A DNA stretch of 7,433 nt from Acetobacteraceae bacterium (GCA_947475475.1 CANJOG010000080.1:1-7433), one strand, 5' to 3'. Positions 1 to 6,994 are shown, numbered from the stretch's first letter. Notes: generated by a model not told the origin, from the sequence alone. A program made the numbers and translations.

Positions 1-744
1 AGCATGAAATTGCGCGCCGATAAGCGTGGCGATCGCTACGTGCTGAATGGCACCAAGATGTGGATCACTAATGGCCCCAACGCCAATGTTCTGGTCGTCT
101 ATGCCAAGACCGACCCGGATGCCGGGCCGCGCGGCATGACGGCCTTCATTATCGAGCGGGCCTTCAAGGGATTCTCCACCTCGCCGAAGCTCGACAAGCT
201 CGGCATGCGCGGCTCCAATACCTGTGAACTGGTCTTCCAGGATTGCGAGGTGCCCGAGGAAAACGTGCTTGGTGCAGTCGGGCGCGGCGTCAATGTGCTG
301 ATGAGCGGGCTGGATTACGAACGTGCCGTGCTCTCGGGCGGGCCGCTCGGACTGATGCAGGCCTGCATGGATGTGGTCATCCCATATGTGCATGAGCGCA
401 AGCAATTCGGCCAGGCGATTGGCGAGTTCCAGCTCATGCAGGGCAAACTCGCCGATATGTATGTCACGCTGAATGCCTCGCGCGCCTATGTCTATGCCGT
501 GGCCCGCGCCTGCGATGCCGGCCGTGTCTCTCGCAAGGATGCCGCTGGCGCCATTCTTTATTCCGCCGAGCGCGCCACCTGGATGGCGCTGGAAGCGATC
601 CAGACGCTGGGCGGCAACGGCTATATCAACGACTATCCGACCGGCCGTTTTCTGCGCGATGCCAAGCTGTATGAGATCGGGGCAGGGACCAGCGAAATCC
701 GCCGTATGCTGATCGGCCGCGAACTCTTCCGCGAGACGGCGTAA
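1..744 (+). CDS. liuA: Isovaleryl-CoA dehydrogenase, 5'-truncated by the window edge
   Basis: FAD-dependent acyl-CoA dehydrogenase that oxidises isovaleryl-CoA to 3-methylcrotonyl-CoA in leucine breakdown and passes electrons to electron-transfer flavoprotein. The frame is open from base 1, so the Met at base 4 is internal. About 247 residues of a family of roughly 390 are present, and the N-terminal helical domain is missing. Counting that Met as residue 1, the flavin-contacting MWITNG stretch is at 19-24, LGMRGSNTCEL at 66-76, and the C-terminal helical domain runs from about 98. Two features mark it as isovaleryl-CoA dehydrogenase. The helix-G glutamate of SGLDYER (E106) is the known catalytic base of this subfamily. 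The usual acyl-CoA dehydrogenase glutamate near the C-terminus is replaced by Ala in YEIGAGTSE (A227). GGNGYIND at 203-210 also fits. The stop lies 5 nt before liuB, indicating one operon. Confidence 0.95.
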   Translation, partial: SMKLRADKRGDRYVLNGTKMWITNGPNANVLVVYAKTDPDAGPRGMTAFIIERAFKGFSTSPKLDKLGMRGSNTCELVFQDCEVPEENVLGAVGRGVNVLMSGLDYERAVLSGGPLGLMQACMDVVIPYVHERKQFGQAIGEFQLMQGKLADMYVTLNASRAYVYAVARACDAGRVSRKDAAGAILYSAERATWMALEAIQTLGGNGYINDYPTGRFLRDAKLYEIGAGTSEIRRMLIGRELFRETA

Positions 745-749
745 CCGCC

Positions 750-2357
750 ATGCCCATCCTGGAAAGCCAGAGCGATACACGCAGCGCCGATTTTCGCGCC
801 AATGCCAATGCCATGCGCGCTCAAGTGGATGACATGCTCGCCAAGGTCGCACGCATCCGCGAAGGCGGAGGCAAGGCGGCGGTGGAGAAGCATCTCGCCC
901 GCGGTAAGCTGCTGCCGCGCGAGCGTGTGCGCGCTCTGATCGATCCCGGCGCACCGTTTCTGGAACTGTCGCAGTTTGCCGCCTATGGCATGTATGGCGA
1001 TGACATTGCCGCAGCGGGGATCATCACCGGCATTGGCCGCGTGAGTGGCCAGGAGTGTCTCATCATCGCCAATGACGCGACGGTGAAGGGCGGCAGCTAC
1101 TACCCGATCACGGTGAAGAAGCATCTGCGCGCCCAGGAAATCGCCGCCGAGAATAATCTCCCTTGCGTCTATCTCGTGGATTCCGGCGGCGCCAATCTGC
1201 CCAATCAGGACGAGGTGTTTCCGGACCGCGAGCATTTCGGGCGCATCTTTTTCAATCAGGCCCGCATGTCGGCCGCCGGGATTCCGCAGATTGCGGTGGT
1301 GATGGGCTCCTGCACGGCTGGCGGCGCTTACGTGCCAGCCATGTCGGACGAGACGATCATCGTCCGCGAGCAGGGCACCATCTTCCTCGGCGGCCCGCCA
1401 TTGGTGAAGGCTGCGACGGGCGAAATCGTCAGCGCCGAGGACCTTGGCGGCGCCGATGTGCACACCCGCATTTCCGGCGTGGCTGATCATTTCGCTGAAA
1501 ATGACCAACACGCCTTGGGGATTGCCCGCACCATCGTCGGCAATCTCAACCGTCGCAAGCCCGAGCAGCTCGTGTTGCGTGAGCCTGTCGTGCCGCGCTT
1601 CGATGCGGAGGAGCTTTACGGCATTATCCCTGCCGATCGCAGGAAGCCCTATGACGTGCGCGACGTGATCGCCCGCATCGTCGATGGCAGCGACTTCGAC
1701 GAGTTCAAAGCGCGGTATGGAACCACGCTGGTCACCGGCTTCGCCCATATCTGGGGCTATCCGGTCGGCATCATCGCCAATAACGGCATTCTGTTTTCCG
1801 AATCCGCTCAGAAGGGTGCGCATTTCATCGAACTCTGCTGCCAGCGCGGCATTCCGCTGGTGTTTCTGCAGAACATCACCGGCTTCATGGTCGGCCGCAA
1901 ATACGAAACTGGCGGCATCGCCAAGGACGGCGCCAAACTCGTCACCGCCGTTGCCACCGCCAATGTGCCGAAATTCACCGTCATTATCGGCGGCAGTTTC
2001 GGCGCCGGCAATTACGGCATGTGCGGCCGCGCCTATTCGCCGCGCTTCCTCTGGATGTGGCCAAATGCCCGCATCAGCGTCATGGGCGGCGAGCAGGCCG
2101 CCTCGGTCATGGCGCAAATCCGCCGCGACGGCATGGAAGCGCGCGGCCAGACCTGGCCTGAAGAGGACGAAGAGAAGTTCAAAGCCCCGATCCGTGAGCA
2201 ATACGAGGTCCAGGGCCATCCGTACTATGCCAGCGCCCGCCTCTGGGACGATGGCGTGATCGATCCGGCGCAGACGCGCCGCGTGCTGGGGCTTGGAATT
2301 TCCGCCAGCCTCAACGCGCCAATCCAGCCGACGAAATTCGGCCTGTTCCGGATGTGA
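750..2357 (+). CDS. liuB: 3-Methylcrotonyl-CoA carboxylase, carboxyltransferase (beta) subunit
   Basis: Non-biotinylated subunit that moves the carboxyl group from carboxybiotin to 3-methylcrotonyl-CoA, giving 3-methylglutaconyl-CoA; cytoplasmic, acting with the LiuD subunit. The 535 residues are full length for the family. The protein has two crotonase-like halves. The N-domain carries GGSYYPITVKKH at 114-125, YLVDSGGANLP at 141-151 and the oxyanion-hole loop SCTAGGAYVP at 187-196. The C-domain carries FLQNITGFMVG at 372-382, GGSFGAGNYGMCGRAYSPRF at 414-433 and the CoA-side motif SVMGGEQAA at 443-451. The C-terminal FGLFRM is typical of methylcrotonyl-CoA carboxylase rather than propionyl-CoA carboxylase. 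The start is the ATG 5 nt after the liuA stop. No strong Shine-Dalgarno precedes it, so translational coupling to liuA is likely. Geranyl-CoA carboxylase beta is the main alternative, but the liuA neighbour favours leucine catabolism. Confidence 0.96.
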   Translation: MPILESQSDTRSADFRANANAMRAQVDDMLAKVARIREGGGKAAVEKHLARGKLLPRERVRALIDPGAPFLELSQFAAYGMYGDDIAAAGIITGIGRVSGQECLIIANDATVKGGSYYPITVKKHLRAQEIAAENNLPCVYLVDSGGANLPNQDEVFPDREHFGRIFFNQARMSAAGIPQIAVVMGSCTAGGAYVPAMSDETIIVREQGTIFLGGPPLVKAATGEIVSAEDLGGADVHTRISGVADHFAENDQHALGIARTIVGNLNRRKPEQLVLREPVVPRFDAEELYGIIPADRRKPYDVRDVIARIVDGSDFDEFKARYGTTLVTGFAHIWGYPVGIIANNGILFSESAQKGAHFIELCCQRGIPLVFLQNITGFMVGRKYETGGIAKDGAKLVTAVATANVPKFTVIIGGSFGAGNYGMCGRAYSPRFLWMWPNARISVMGGEQAASVMAQIRRDGMEARGQTWPEEDEEKFKAPIREQYEVQGHPYYASARLWDDGVIDPAQTRRVLGLGISASLNAPIQPTKFGLFRM

Positions 2358-2359
2358 GG
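2355..2359 (+). promoter_or_regulatory. Ribosome binding site of liuD, overlapping the liuB stop
   Basis: TGAGG contains the liuB stop codon TGA and lies 6 nt before ATG 2366. It supports ATG 2366 over the in-frame GTG at 2354, because that GTG would lie inside the site and add four residues (MRRA) before the conserved MFRKILIANRGE start. The overlap suggests translational coupling of the two carboxylase subunits. Confidence 0.6.
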
Positions 2360-2365
2360 CGCGCC

Positions 2366-4378
2366 ATGTTCCGTAAAATCCTCATCGCCAATCGCGGCGA
2401 GATCGCCTGCCGGGTCATTGCCACCGCGCATCGCCTCGGCATCGCCACCGTGGCCGTCTATTCCGACGCCGATCGGGACTCCCGCCATGTCGCACTCGCC
2501 GGCGAGGCCTGGTATGTCGGCCCGTCGCCGGCGCGCGAAAGCTATCTGGATGCCGCCCGCATTATCGAGGTCGCGCGTGCGTCGGGCGCCGAGGCGATCC
2601 ATCCCGGCTATGGCTTTCTCTCGGAAAATGCGGATTTCGCGCAAGCCTGCGCCGATGCTGGCATCGTCTTCATCGGCCCGCCGCCGGGCGCCATCCGCGC
2701 CATGGGATCGAAGGCGGAATCCAAGGCACTGATGGAACGCTCCGGCGTGCCGTTGGTGCCCGGCTATCATGGTGCCGATCAGGACGACGTGATTCTCGGC
2801 GCTGAGGCCGCCAAAATTGGCTATCCAGTGCTCATCAAGGCCTCCGCCGGCGGCGGCGGCAAAGGCATGCGCATTGTCGCCTCTGCCGGTGATTTCCTGA
2901 CGCAACTGCACGGCGCCCGACGCGAGGCCCGCGCCTCCTTCGGCGATGAGCGCATGCTGGTGGAGAAATACCTCACCGATCCACGCCATATCGAAATCCA
3001 GGTCTTTGCCGACACGCACGGCAATTGCGTGCATCTCTTTGAACGCGACTGCTCGATCCAGCGCCGCCATCAGAAGGTGCTTGAAGAAGCACCCGCCCCG
3101 GGTATGACCGCGGAGCGCCGCCGCGCCATGGGCGACGCCGCCATCGCGGCGGCCCGTGCGGTTGGCTATGTCGGCGCCGGCACCGTCGAATTTATTGCCG
3201 AGGGCGATCACTTCTTCTTCATGGAGATGAACACCCGCCTGCAGGTCGAGCATCCCGTCACCGAGCAGATCACCGGTCAGGATCTGGTGGAGTGGCAACT
3301 CCGGGTCGCCGCCGGCGGCACGCTGCCCTGCACGCAGGAACAGCTCTTCATCGCCGGACACGCCATCGAGGCGCGCATCTACGCCGAAGACCCCGAGCGC
3401 GATTTCATGCCCTCCACCGGCACGCTCGCCCATCTGGTGCAGCCGCGGGATAGCGAACAGGTTCGCGTCGATACCGGCGTGCGCCAAGGCACTACGATCA
3501 CGCCATTCTATGACCCGATGATCGCCAAGCTGATCGTCTGGGGCGATGACCGCGACGAAGCACTTGCCCGGCTGCGATCCGCGCTCGACGAGTACGAAGT
3601 CGTCGGCGTGCGCACCAATCTCGGCCTGCTGCGCGCGATCGCCGCCGAGCCCGATTTTGCTGCCGCCAAGCTCACCACCGGCTTCATCGCGGCCCATCCG
3701 GGCGTGCTGGAACGCCATGACGAGGCCGGCAGCGAGATCACCGCTCTGGCCGCCGCCGCCATTGAACTGGTGCTGGAGGCGCAATCCCAGGCGCGCGCCC
3801 AGGCCGCACGCGGCAATGATCCCCATTCGCCATGGGCCGAAAGTGACGCCTGGCGCCTGAATATCGTGGGTTATTATGATGTTCATCTCAGCACCGGGCA
3901 TCTCAACACTGGCGAGGCCACCGAGATCGTCCGGGTTCTCCCGGGCACATCCGGCGCCTGGAAGCTTGTCCTGCGCGGCCGCACGCTCGCCGTGACGGCC
4001 GAACGGCTGGACGGCGCGCTGCTGCTCACCCTCGATGGTACCCGCCGCCGCATCCCGGTCATCCGCACCGGCGAGTCGCTCACCGCTATCATCGCCGGCC
4101 GCAACCACACATTTACCCGCATCGATCCCTTCGCGCCGCCGCAACAGGCCAGCAGCGGGGCAGGGGGGCTATTCGCGCCGATCCCCGGCCGCGTGGTGAA
4201 GGTGCTCGCCGAACCGGGCCAAAAGGTCTTGCGTGGCGAGATCTTGATCGTGTTGGAGGCGATGAAGATGGAAATGACTCTGACCGCCCAGCAGGATGGC
4301 ACCGTCGACCAGGTCCGCTGCGCCGAGGGCGATCTGGTGGCTGAGGGCGCTGAACTGGTCATGCTCGTCCCCGCCTAG
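2366..4378 (+). CDS. liuD: 3-Methylcrotonyl-CoA carboxylase, biotin-containing (alpha) subunit
   Basis: ATP-dependent biotin carboxylase fused to the biotin carrier domain. It carboxylates its own biotin with bicarbonate and hands the carboxyl group to LiuB. The 670 residues are full length. The biotin carboxylase N-domain begins FRKILIANRGEIACRV (2-17) with HPGYGFLSEN at 79-88. The ATP-grasp glycine loop GGGGKGM is at 162-168. Active-site segments are ERDCSIQRRHQK (226-237) and EMNTRLQVEHPVTE (287-300). The segment at about 490-590 fits the BT linker domain of methylcrotonyl-CoA carboxylases, but this is by position only. The biotinyl domain starts near 602; its EAMKMEM motif (631-637) places the biotinyl lysine at K634. 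The ATG at 2366 was chosen from the conserved N-terminus and its Shine-Dalgarno. In the Pseudomonas liu cluster liuC lies before this gene; here liuB abuts it directly. Confidence 0.96.
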   Translation: MFRKILIANRGEIACRVIATAHRLGIATVAVYSDADRDSRHVALAGEAWYVGPSPARESYLDAARIIEVARASGAEAIHPGYGFLSENADFAQACADAGIVFIGPPPGAIRAMGSKAESKALMERSGVPLVPGYHGADQDDVILGAEAAKIGYPVLIKASAGGGGKGMRIVASAGDFLTQLHGARREARASFGDERMLVEKYLTDPRHIEIQVFADTHGNCVHLFERDCSIQRRHQKVLEEAPAPGMTAERRRAMGDAAIAAARAVGYVGAGTVEFIAEGDHFFFMEMNTRLQVEHPVTEQITGQDLVEWQLRVAAGGTLPCTQEQLFIAGHAIEARIYAEDPERDFMPSTGTLAHLVQPRDSEQVRVDTGVRQGTTITPFYDPMIAKLIVWGDDRDEALARLRSALDEYEVVGVRTNLGLLRAIAAEPDFAAAKLTTGFIAAHPGVLERHDEAGSEITALAAAAIELVLEAQSQARAQAARGNDPHSPWAESDAWRLNIVGYYDVHLSTGHLNTGEATEIVRVLPGTSGAWKLVLRGRTLAVTAERLDGALLLTLDGTRRRIPVIRTGESLTAIIAGRNHTFTRIDPFAPPQQASSGAGGLFAPIPGRVVKVLAEPGQKVLRGEILIVLEAMKMEMTLTAQQDGTVDQVRCAEGDLVAEGAELVMLVPA

Positions 4379-4448
4379 AGGGCACGTCCGATACGTGATC
4401 GCCACCGCTTGCCCAAAAAGCTAGGCTGCGGCAAGTTTCCAGCAAGTA

Positions 4449-4471
4449 CCGGCCCCCAGAACTCGGGCCGG
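4449..4471 (+). promoter_or_regulatory. GC-rich hairpin directly before the LLM gene ribosome binding site
   Basis: A perfect 7-bp inverted repeat, CCGGCCC (4449-4455) and GGGCCGG (4465-4471), encloses a 9-nt loop. It ends 2 nt before the Shine-Dalgarno at 4474. No T-run follows, so it does not look like an intrinsic terminator for the liu operon. It could insulate the ribosome binding site or stabilise an mRNA end. The role is inferred, and in GC-rich DNA such a repeat can arise by chance. Confidence 0.35.
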
Positions 4472-4473
4472 GC

Positions 4474-4480
4474 AGGAGGA
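4474..4480 (+). promoter_or_regulatory. Strong Shine-Dalgarno fixing the LLM gene start
   Basis: AGGAGGA sits just before ATG 4484, with 4 nt between AGGAGG and the start codon. It is the best ribosome binding site in the window. It rules against the in-frame TTG at 4409, whose extra 25 residues are Gly/Ser/Pro-rich and resemble no part of the family. Confidence 0.8.
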
Positions 4481-4483
4481 AAC

Positions 4484-5605
4484 ATGAAATTCTCGGTCAT
4501 CTACGAAGCCCAGACTACCGACGCGTCGCGCCACGGCGACCGTAAAGTCTATGAGGAGCTGGTCGACCAGGTCATCCTGGCCGAACAATGCGGTTTCGAC
4601 ACCGTCTGGTGCGTCGAACACACGGCACTCTCCTATTACGCGCATATGAGCGCACCGGAGACCTTCCTGGCCTATATCGCCGGGCGCACCACGCGCATCG
4701 GAATCGGCCATGGCGTGGTCTGCCTGCCGCCGGCGATGAACCATCCGATCAAGGTGGCCGAGCGTATCGCGACGCTCGATATTCTCTCCAAGGGACGCGT
4801 GCATTTCGGCGTCGGCAAGGGCGGCTCCCAGCAGGAGGCCGGTGCCTTCGGTTACAAGCTCGAAGAGCTGCAGCCGATGATCGATGAATCGATGTACCTC
4901 ATCCCGCGCTTCTTCGTCGAAGACGTGGTCGAACATAACGGAAAATACCTGCAAATCCCGCCGCGTCCGGTGCATCCCAAGCCATACCAGGACCCGCATC
5001 CGCCGATGTACATGGCCTGCACCCGCGAGGAATCACTGGCCACCGCTGGCGATCGTGGCCTCGGCGCCCTGGTGCTCGGTTTCGGCGGACCGCCGGATAT
5101 CGAGAAAAAGAACAAGATCTACCGCGAACACTGGAAGAATCGCGATCCGGCCAAGCAGGTCGGCTTCAATCCGATCAACCATCTCGCCGCCCTCTGCCCC
5201 GCGGTGGTGCTTGAAGACAAAGCTCGTGCCCGCAAGTTCGGCGATCGGGGCATGCGCTTCTTCGTGGAATCCCTGGCGCATTGGTACACCGGCGAGCCGC
5301 TGCCGCAGCCCGAAACCTGGGGCGACGATCCGCTTGGCGAGGCGCGCGAGATGAAGACCAAGTTCGCCTCTGAATCCATCACGCTTTCGCCGCGCCGCCA
5401 GTCCGAGACCATGCTTGAAGGCGGCGAGCAGGCGATCGGTGATCCGCGTCATTGCATCGAATATTGCGAACGCCTCATTGCCGCCGGTGCCGACGAAATC
5501 CTCTTCATGTGGAATCTCGGCACCGTGCCGCAATGGGCGCAACTCGAGACCATCCAGAATATCGGCCGCTACGTTATTCCTTATTTCCGCGCTCGCGGAA
5601 TCTAG
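4484..5605 (+). CDS. LLM-class (luciferase-like) flavin-dependent oxidoreductase, substrate unknown
   Basis: A 373-residue protein of the bacterial luciferase-like superfamily: a TIM-barrel enzyme using reduced FMN or F420. It begins directly with the barrel strand MKFSVIYEAQ. Family hallmarks are AEQCGFDTVWCVEHTAL (33-49), YYAHMSAPETFLAYIAGRT (51-69), RIGIGHGVVCLP followed by NHPIKVAERIATLDILSKGR (87-105), and FGVGKGGSQQEAGAFG (108-123). The lid and insertion region (about 145-300) is charged, and residues 314-345 form a late barrel segment (GGEQAIGDPRHCIEYCERL). There is no signal peptide or membrane segment. The reaction cannot be read from the sequence; members include alkane and alkanesulfonate monooxygenases. 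It lies 105 nt after liuD on the same strand, so readthrough from the liu operon is possible, but the gap could also hold its own promoter. A link to branched-chain acyl or terpenoid breakdown is only a guess from position. Confidence 0.88.
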   Translation: MKFSVIYEAQTTDASRHGDRKVYEELVDQVILAEQCGFDTVWCVEHTALSYYAHMSAPETFLAYIAGRTTRIGIGHGVVCLPPAMNHPIKVAERIATLDILSKGRVHFGVGKGGSQQEAGAFGYKLEELQPMIDESMYLIPRFFVEDVVEHNGKYLQIPPRPVHPKPYQDPHPPMYMACTREESLATAGDRGLGALVLGFGGPPDIEKKNKIYREHWKNRDPAKQVGFNPINHLAALCPAVVLEDKARARKFGDRGMRFFVESLAHWYTGEPLPQPETWGDDPLGEAREMKTKFASESITLSPRRQSETMLEGGEQAIGDPRHCIEYCERLIAAGADEILFMWNLGTVPQWAQLETIQNIGRYVIPYFRARGI

Positions 5606-5625
5606 GCTGGGCCTCTGCATGAGAA

Positions 5626-5648
5626 GGGCCAGGGCATGCCCCTGGCCC
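5626..5648 (+). terminator. Probable transcription end after the LLM gene
   Basis: GGGCCAGGG (5626-5634) and CCCTGGCCC (5640-5648) form a perfect 9-bp GC-rich stem with a 5-nt loop, 20 nt after the stop codon. No T-run follows directly. The nearest is five T at 5673-5677, after a second, weaker repeat, AAACTC (5650-5655) with GAGTTT (5670-5675). It may end the liu/LLM transcript or act as a 3' stabiliser. Confidence 0.55.
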
Positions 5649-5887
5649 GAAACTCCTCGATCCATTCAAGAGTTTTTATCCTGACCCGCTGAAGGCCACG
5701 CCAATTTTGGCGCCGAATTTTAAGCCGTTCCCTGGTCAGTCCGCGACCATTTGATCGCCCAATGGGCGCACCAGGACGGGAACTCCCTGCCTGACTAGGT
5801 ACAATCCGAGGATACGTTCGGTGGACAGCCAAGTATACTGTCCAACTCGACGATAACGGTGCAACTGTTCCTATTCCGAGAGAATTT
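5649..5887. other. Intergenic spacer rich in short inverted repeats
   Basis: No credible gene lies here on either strand. The open minus-strand frames are low in conserved features and run into the flanking genes. Short inverted repeats include CGCCAA/TTGGCG (5699-5712), GGTC/GACC (5734-5748), CGCCC/GGGCG (5756-5768), CCGA/TCGG (5806-5821) and the best one at 5822-5844. Base composition drops in GC compared with the liu genes. The sigma factor promoter should be here, but no clear -35/-10 pair was found. Confidence 0.6.
5822..5844. promoter_or_regulatory. Candidate operator: 7-bp inverted repeat before the sigma factor gene
   Basis: TGGACAG (5822-5828) and CTGTCCA (5838-5844) are perfect reverse complements separated by 9 nt. 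Arm length and spacing suit a dimeric helix-turn-helix regulator. The right arm overlaps TATACT (5834-5839), one base from a -10 consensus, but no matching -35 lies at 16-18 nt upstream. The start codon of the sigma gene is 43 nt downstream. A regulator bound here could block transcription of that gene. No known consensus was recognised. Confidence 0.4.
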
Positions 5888-6502
5888 ATGAACATAGTTC
5901 AAGCCATCCCCATTCGTATTCCAGTTGAAAGCTCCAGCCTTGAGCGCGAATTCAGCAGCCTGATCCTGTCGGTTTTGCCATCTCTGCGCCAACAGGCCAT
6001 GGCATTGACGCGCCATCGCGCCGATGCCGATGATCTGGTCCAATCCGCGATTGCAAGTGCATTGGCGGCGCAGACATCATTCGAGATCGGGACAAATTTC
6101 CGCGCCTGGATGATTCGGATTCTGCGCAACCGGTTCTTCTCAAACCTGCGGAGCCGCCGTAATACCGTCGATATTGACGATATCCCCGCAGCCCATTTTG
6201 GCCGCAGTGGCGGTCAGGAAGAGCACGTAGAACTGCAGGATTTGCGGCAGCATATGAGCCGCCTGTCACGCGATCAACACGAGATCCTCTTGATGGTTTC
6301 GGTTGACGGCATTTCCTATGAGCGAGCATCAGAGAAATTGGGTGTCGCGGTGGGAACCCTTAAATGCCGAGTCTTCAGGGCGCGTGCACTTCTCAATACC
6401 TGGATGGCGACCGAAGCTCAGAGCGTCAGGGCCGTCCCAATCGCAGCGAGGCGCACGCATCGAGCCGCTATGGAACTGACGGCTCAAATGTCGATGCGGT
6501 GA
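5888..6502 (+). CDS. ECF (sigma-70 family) RNA polymerase sigma factor, EcfG-like
   Basis: A 204-residue alternative sigma factor that would direct core RNA polymerase to a stress or signal regulon. Region 2 spans about 27-92: LPSLRQQAMALTRHRADADDLVQ with the ADDLVQ motif at 46-51, then GTNFRAWMIRILRNRFFSNLRSRR at 68-91. Region 4 spans about 118-171: LSRDQHEILLMVSVDGISYERASEKLGVAVGTLKCRVFRARALL, a helix-turn-helix reading the -35 element. The NFRAW..ILRN pattern resembles the EcfG general stress group of Alphaproteobacteria, though this subgroup call is uncertain. A basic tail of about 33 residues follows region 4. The ATG is preceded by a weak GAGAG 5 nt upstream. No NepR, PhyR or anti-sigma gene is next to it, which is unusual for EcfG itself and suggests a paralogue or another ECF group. 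A terminator follows directly. Confidence 0.9.
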   Translation: MNIVQAIPIRIPVESSSLEREFSSLILSVLPSLRQQAMALTRHRADADDLVQSAIASALAAQTSFEIGTNFRAWMIRILRNRFFSNLRSRRNTVDIDDIPAAHFGRSGGQEEHVELQDLRQHMSRLSRDQHEILLMVSVDGISYERASEKLGVAVGTLKCRVFRARALLNTWMATEAQSVRAVPIAARRTHRAAMELTAQMSMR

Positions 6503-6535
6503 TCGGCTAGATACTCGCCCTTAAACGTTCTTAAC

Positions 6536-6571
6536 AAAATGCCCCGTCTTCATTGAAGAGGGGGCATTTTT
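6536..6571 (+). terminator. Intrinsic terminator of the sigma factor gene
   Basis: AAAATGCCCC (6536-6545) pairs perfectly with GGGGCATTTT (6561-6570). After one G-G mismatch the stem continues with TCTTC/GAAGA (6547-6551 with 6555-6559), closing on a 3-nt loop. Five T (6567-6571) end it, 34 nt after the sigma stop. The A-run on the left side would also make it work for transcripts coming from the right. Confidence 0.92.
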
Positions 6572-6619
6572 GTATCTGCGGCAAGATCGAGGCTCTGCGA
6601 GACTGAGGCCCTGTCATCG

Positions 6620-6644
6620 ACGAACTATAAGAACGAACTATAAG
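6620..6644. repeat. Short tandem repeat, 13-nt unit, two copies
   Basis: ACGAACTATAAG occurs at 6620-6631 and again at 6633-6644, separated by a single A. It lies between the two convergent genes. It may be a replication slippage product; no function can be assigned. Confidence 0.8.
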
Positions 6645-6684
6645 CCTCGTTCTAAGCAATGCTCAGAATTCCGAACGGCAAAGA

Positions 6685-6719
6685 GCACAGCGATCGAGAT
6701 ATCTTCCCAATCGCTGTGC
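6685..6719 (-). terminator. Probable terminator of the lipoprotein gene
   Basis: GCACAGCGAT (6685-6694) and ATCGCTGTGC (6710-6719) form a perfect 10-bp stem with a 15-nt loop. On the minus strand it lies 26 nt beyond the lipoprotein stop and is followed by TCTTT, a weak T-tract. The position suits transcription termination of that gene. Confidence 0.6.
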
Positions 6720-6745
6720 CCCCAGGTGCGGCTGGTGTTAGAAGT

Positions 6746-6994
6746 TCAACGCCAAACGGGCCGGCCCAGATTGATGTCGTTGTGGTCCGTGACGGCGCCA
6801 CCAACAGCACCCACAGCGCCACCGAGCAACGCACCAGTCAGTGGATTTCCGCCGGTGACGACAGCCGCAGCCGTTCCGACACCTGCGCCGAGCAGGCCGC
6901 CGGAAGCCGCACGATCGCCCCTACTATAGCCGCAGCCGGCAAGCGCCAGACCAACCGCCAGCAGGACAAATGAGCGGGAAATGACGTTCTTCAT
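6746..6994 (-). CDS. Small glycine-zipper lipoprotein
   Basis: An 82-residue predicted lipoprotein. Residues 1-20 form a lipoprotein signal peptide: basic N-terminus, hydrophobic core VLLAVGLALA, then the lipobox LAGC with the lipidated Cys at 21. The residue after Cys is Gly, compatible with the outer membrane. The mature part is a glycine zipper (about 32-69: SGGLLGAGVGTAAAVVTGGN, then GALLGGAVGAVGGAV) with repeated GxxxG spacing, followed by a short polar tail ending PVWR. Such proteins (OsmB-like and YMGG-like families) sit in the cell envelope and are often stress-induced, but their biochemical role is poorly known. ATG 6994 was chosen because GAAAGG lies 7 nt upstream; the TTG at 7009 would put five residues before the signal peptide and overlap that site. 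The gene converges on the sigma factor gene. Regulation by that sigma is possible but unproven. Confidence 0.85.
   Translation of the reverse strand: MKNVISRSFVLLAVGLALAGCGYSRGDRAASGGLLGAGVGTAAAVVTGGNPLTGALLGGAVGAVGGAVTDHNDINLGRPVWR

Noticed and set aside
633..2219. 528-codon open frame on the minus strand
   Set aside because: It lies fully antisense to liuA/liuB, which match their families from end to end. Its translation is rich in Ala, Gly, His and Asp with no recognisable domain, as expected for a shadow frame in GC-rich DNA.
2225..4144. 639-codon open frame on the minus strand
   Set aside because: It is antisense to liuD, with the same compositional signature and no recognisable motif.
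4409..4483. Upstream TTG start extending the LLM protein by 25 residues
   Set aside because: The strong Shine-Dalgarno is placed for ATG 4484, which begins directly with the conserved first barrel strand.
5779..5818. EcfG-type promoter (GGAAC at 5779 and CGTT at 5815) before the sigma gene
   Set aside because: The spacing is about 31 nt, while the known element needs about 16-17 nt.
5602..5895. 97-codon minus-strand frame across the spacer
   Set aside because: It starts inside the sigma gene, ends at the LLM stop region, and passes through the GC hairpin; no motif or ribosome binding site supports it.
6570..6973. Plus-strand frames of 119 and 104 codons opposite the lipoprotein gene
   Set aside because: Both overlap the terminator or the hairpin and are low-complexity mirror images of the glycine zipper. 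The minus-strand reading has a clear signal peptide and lipobox.
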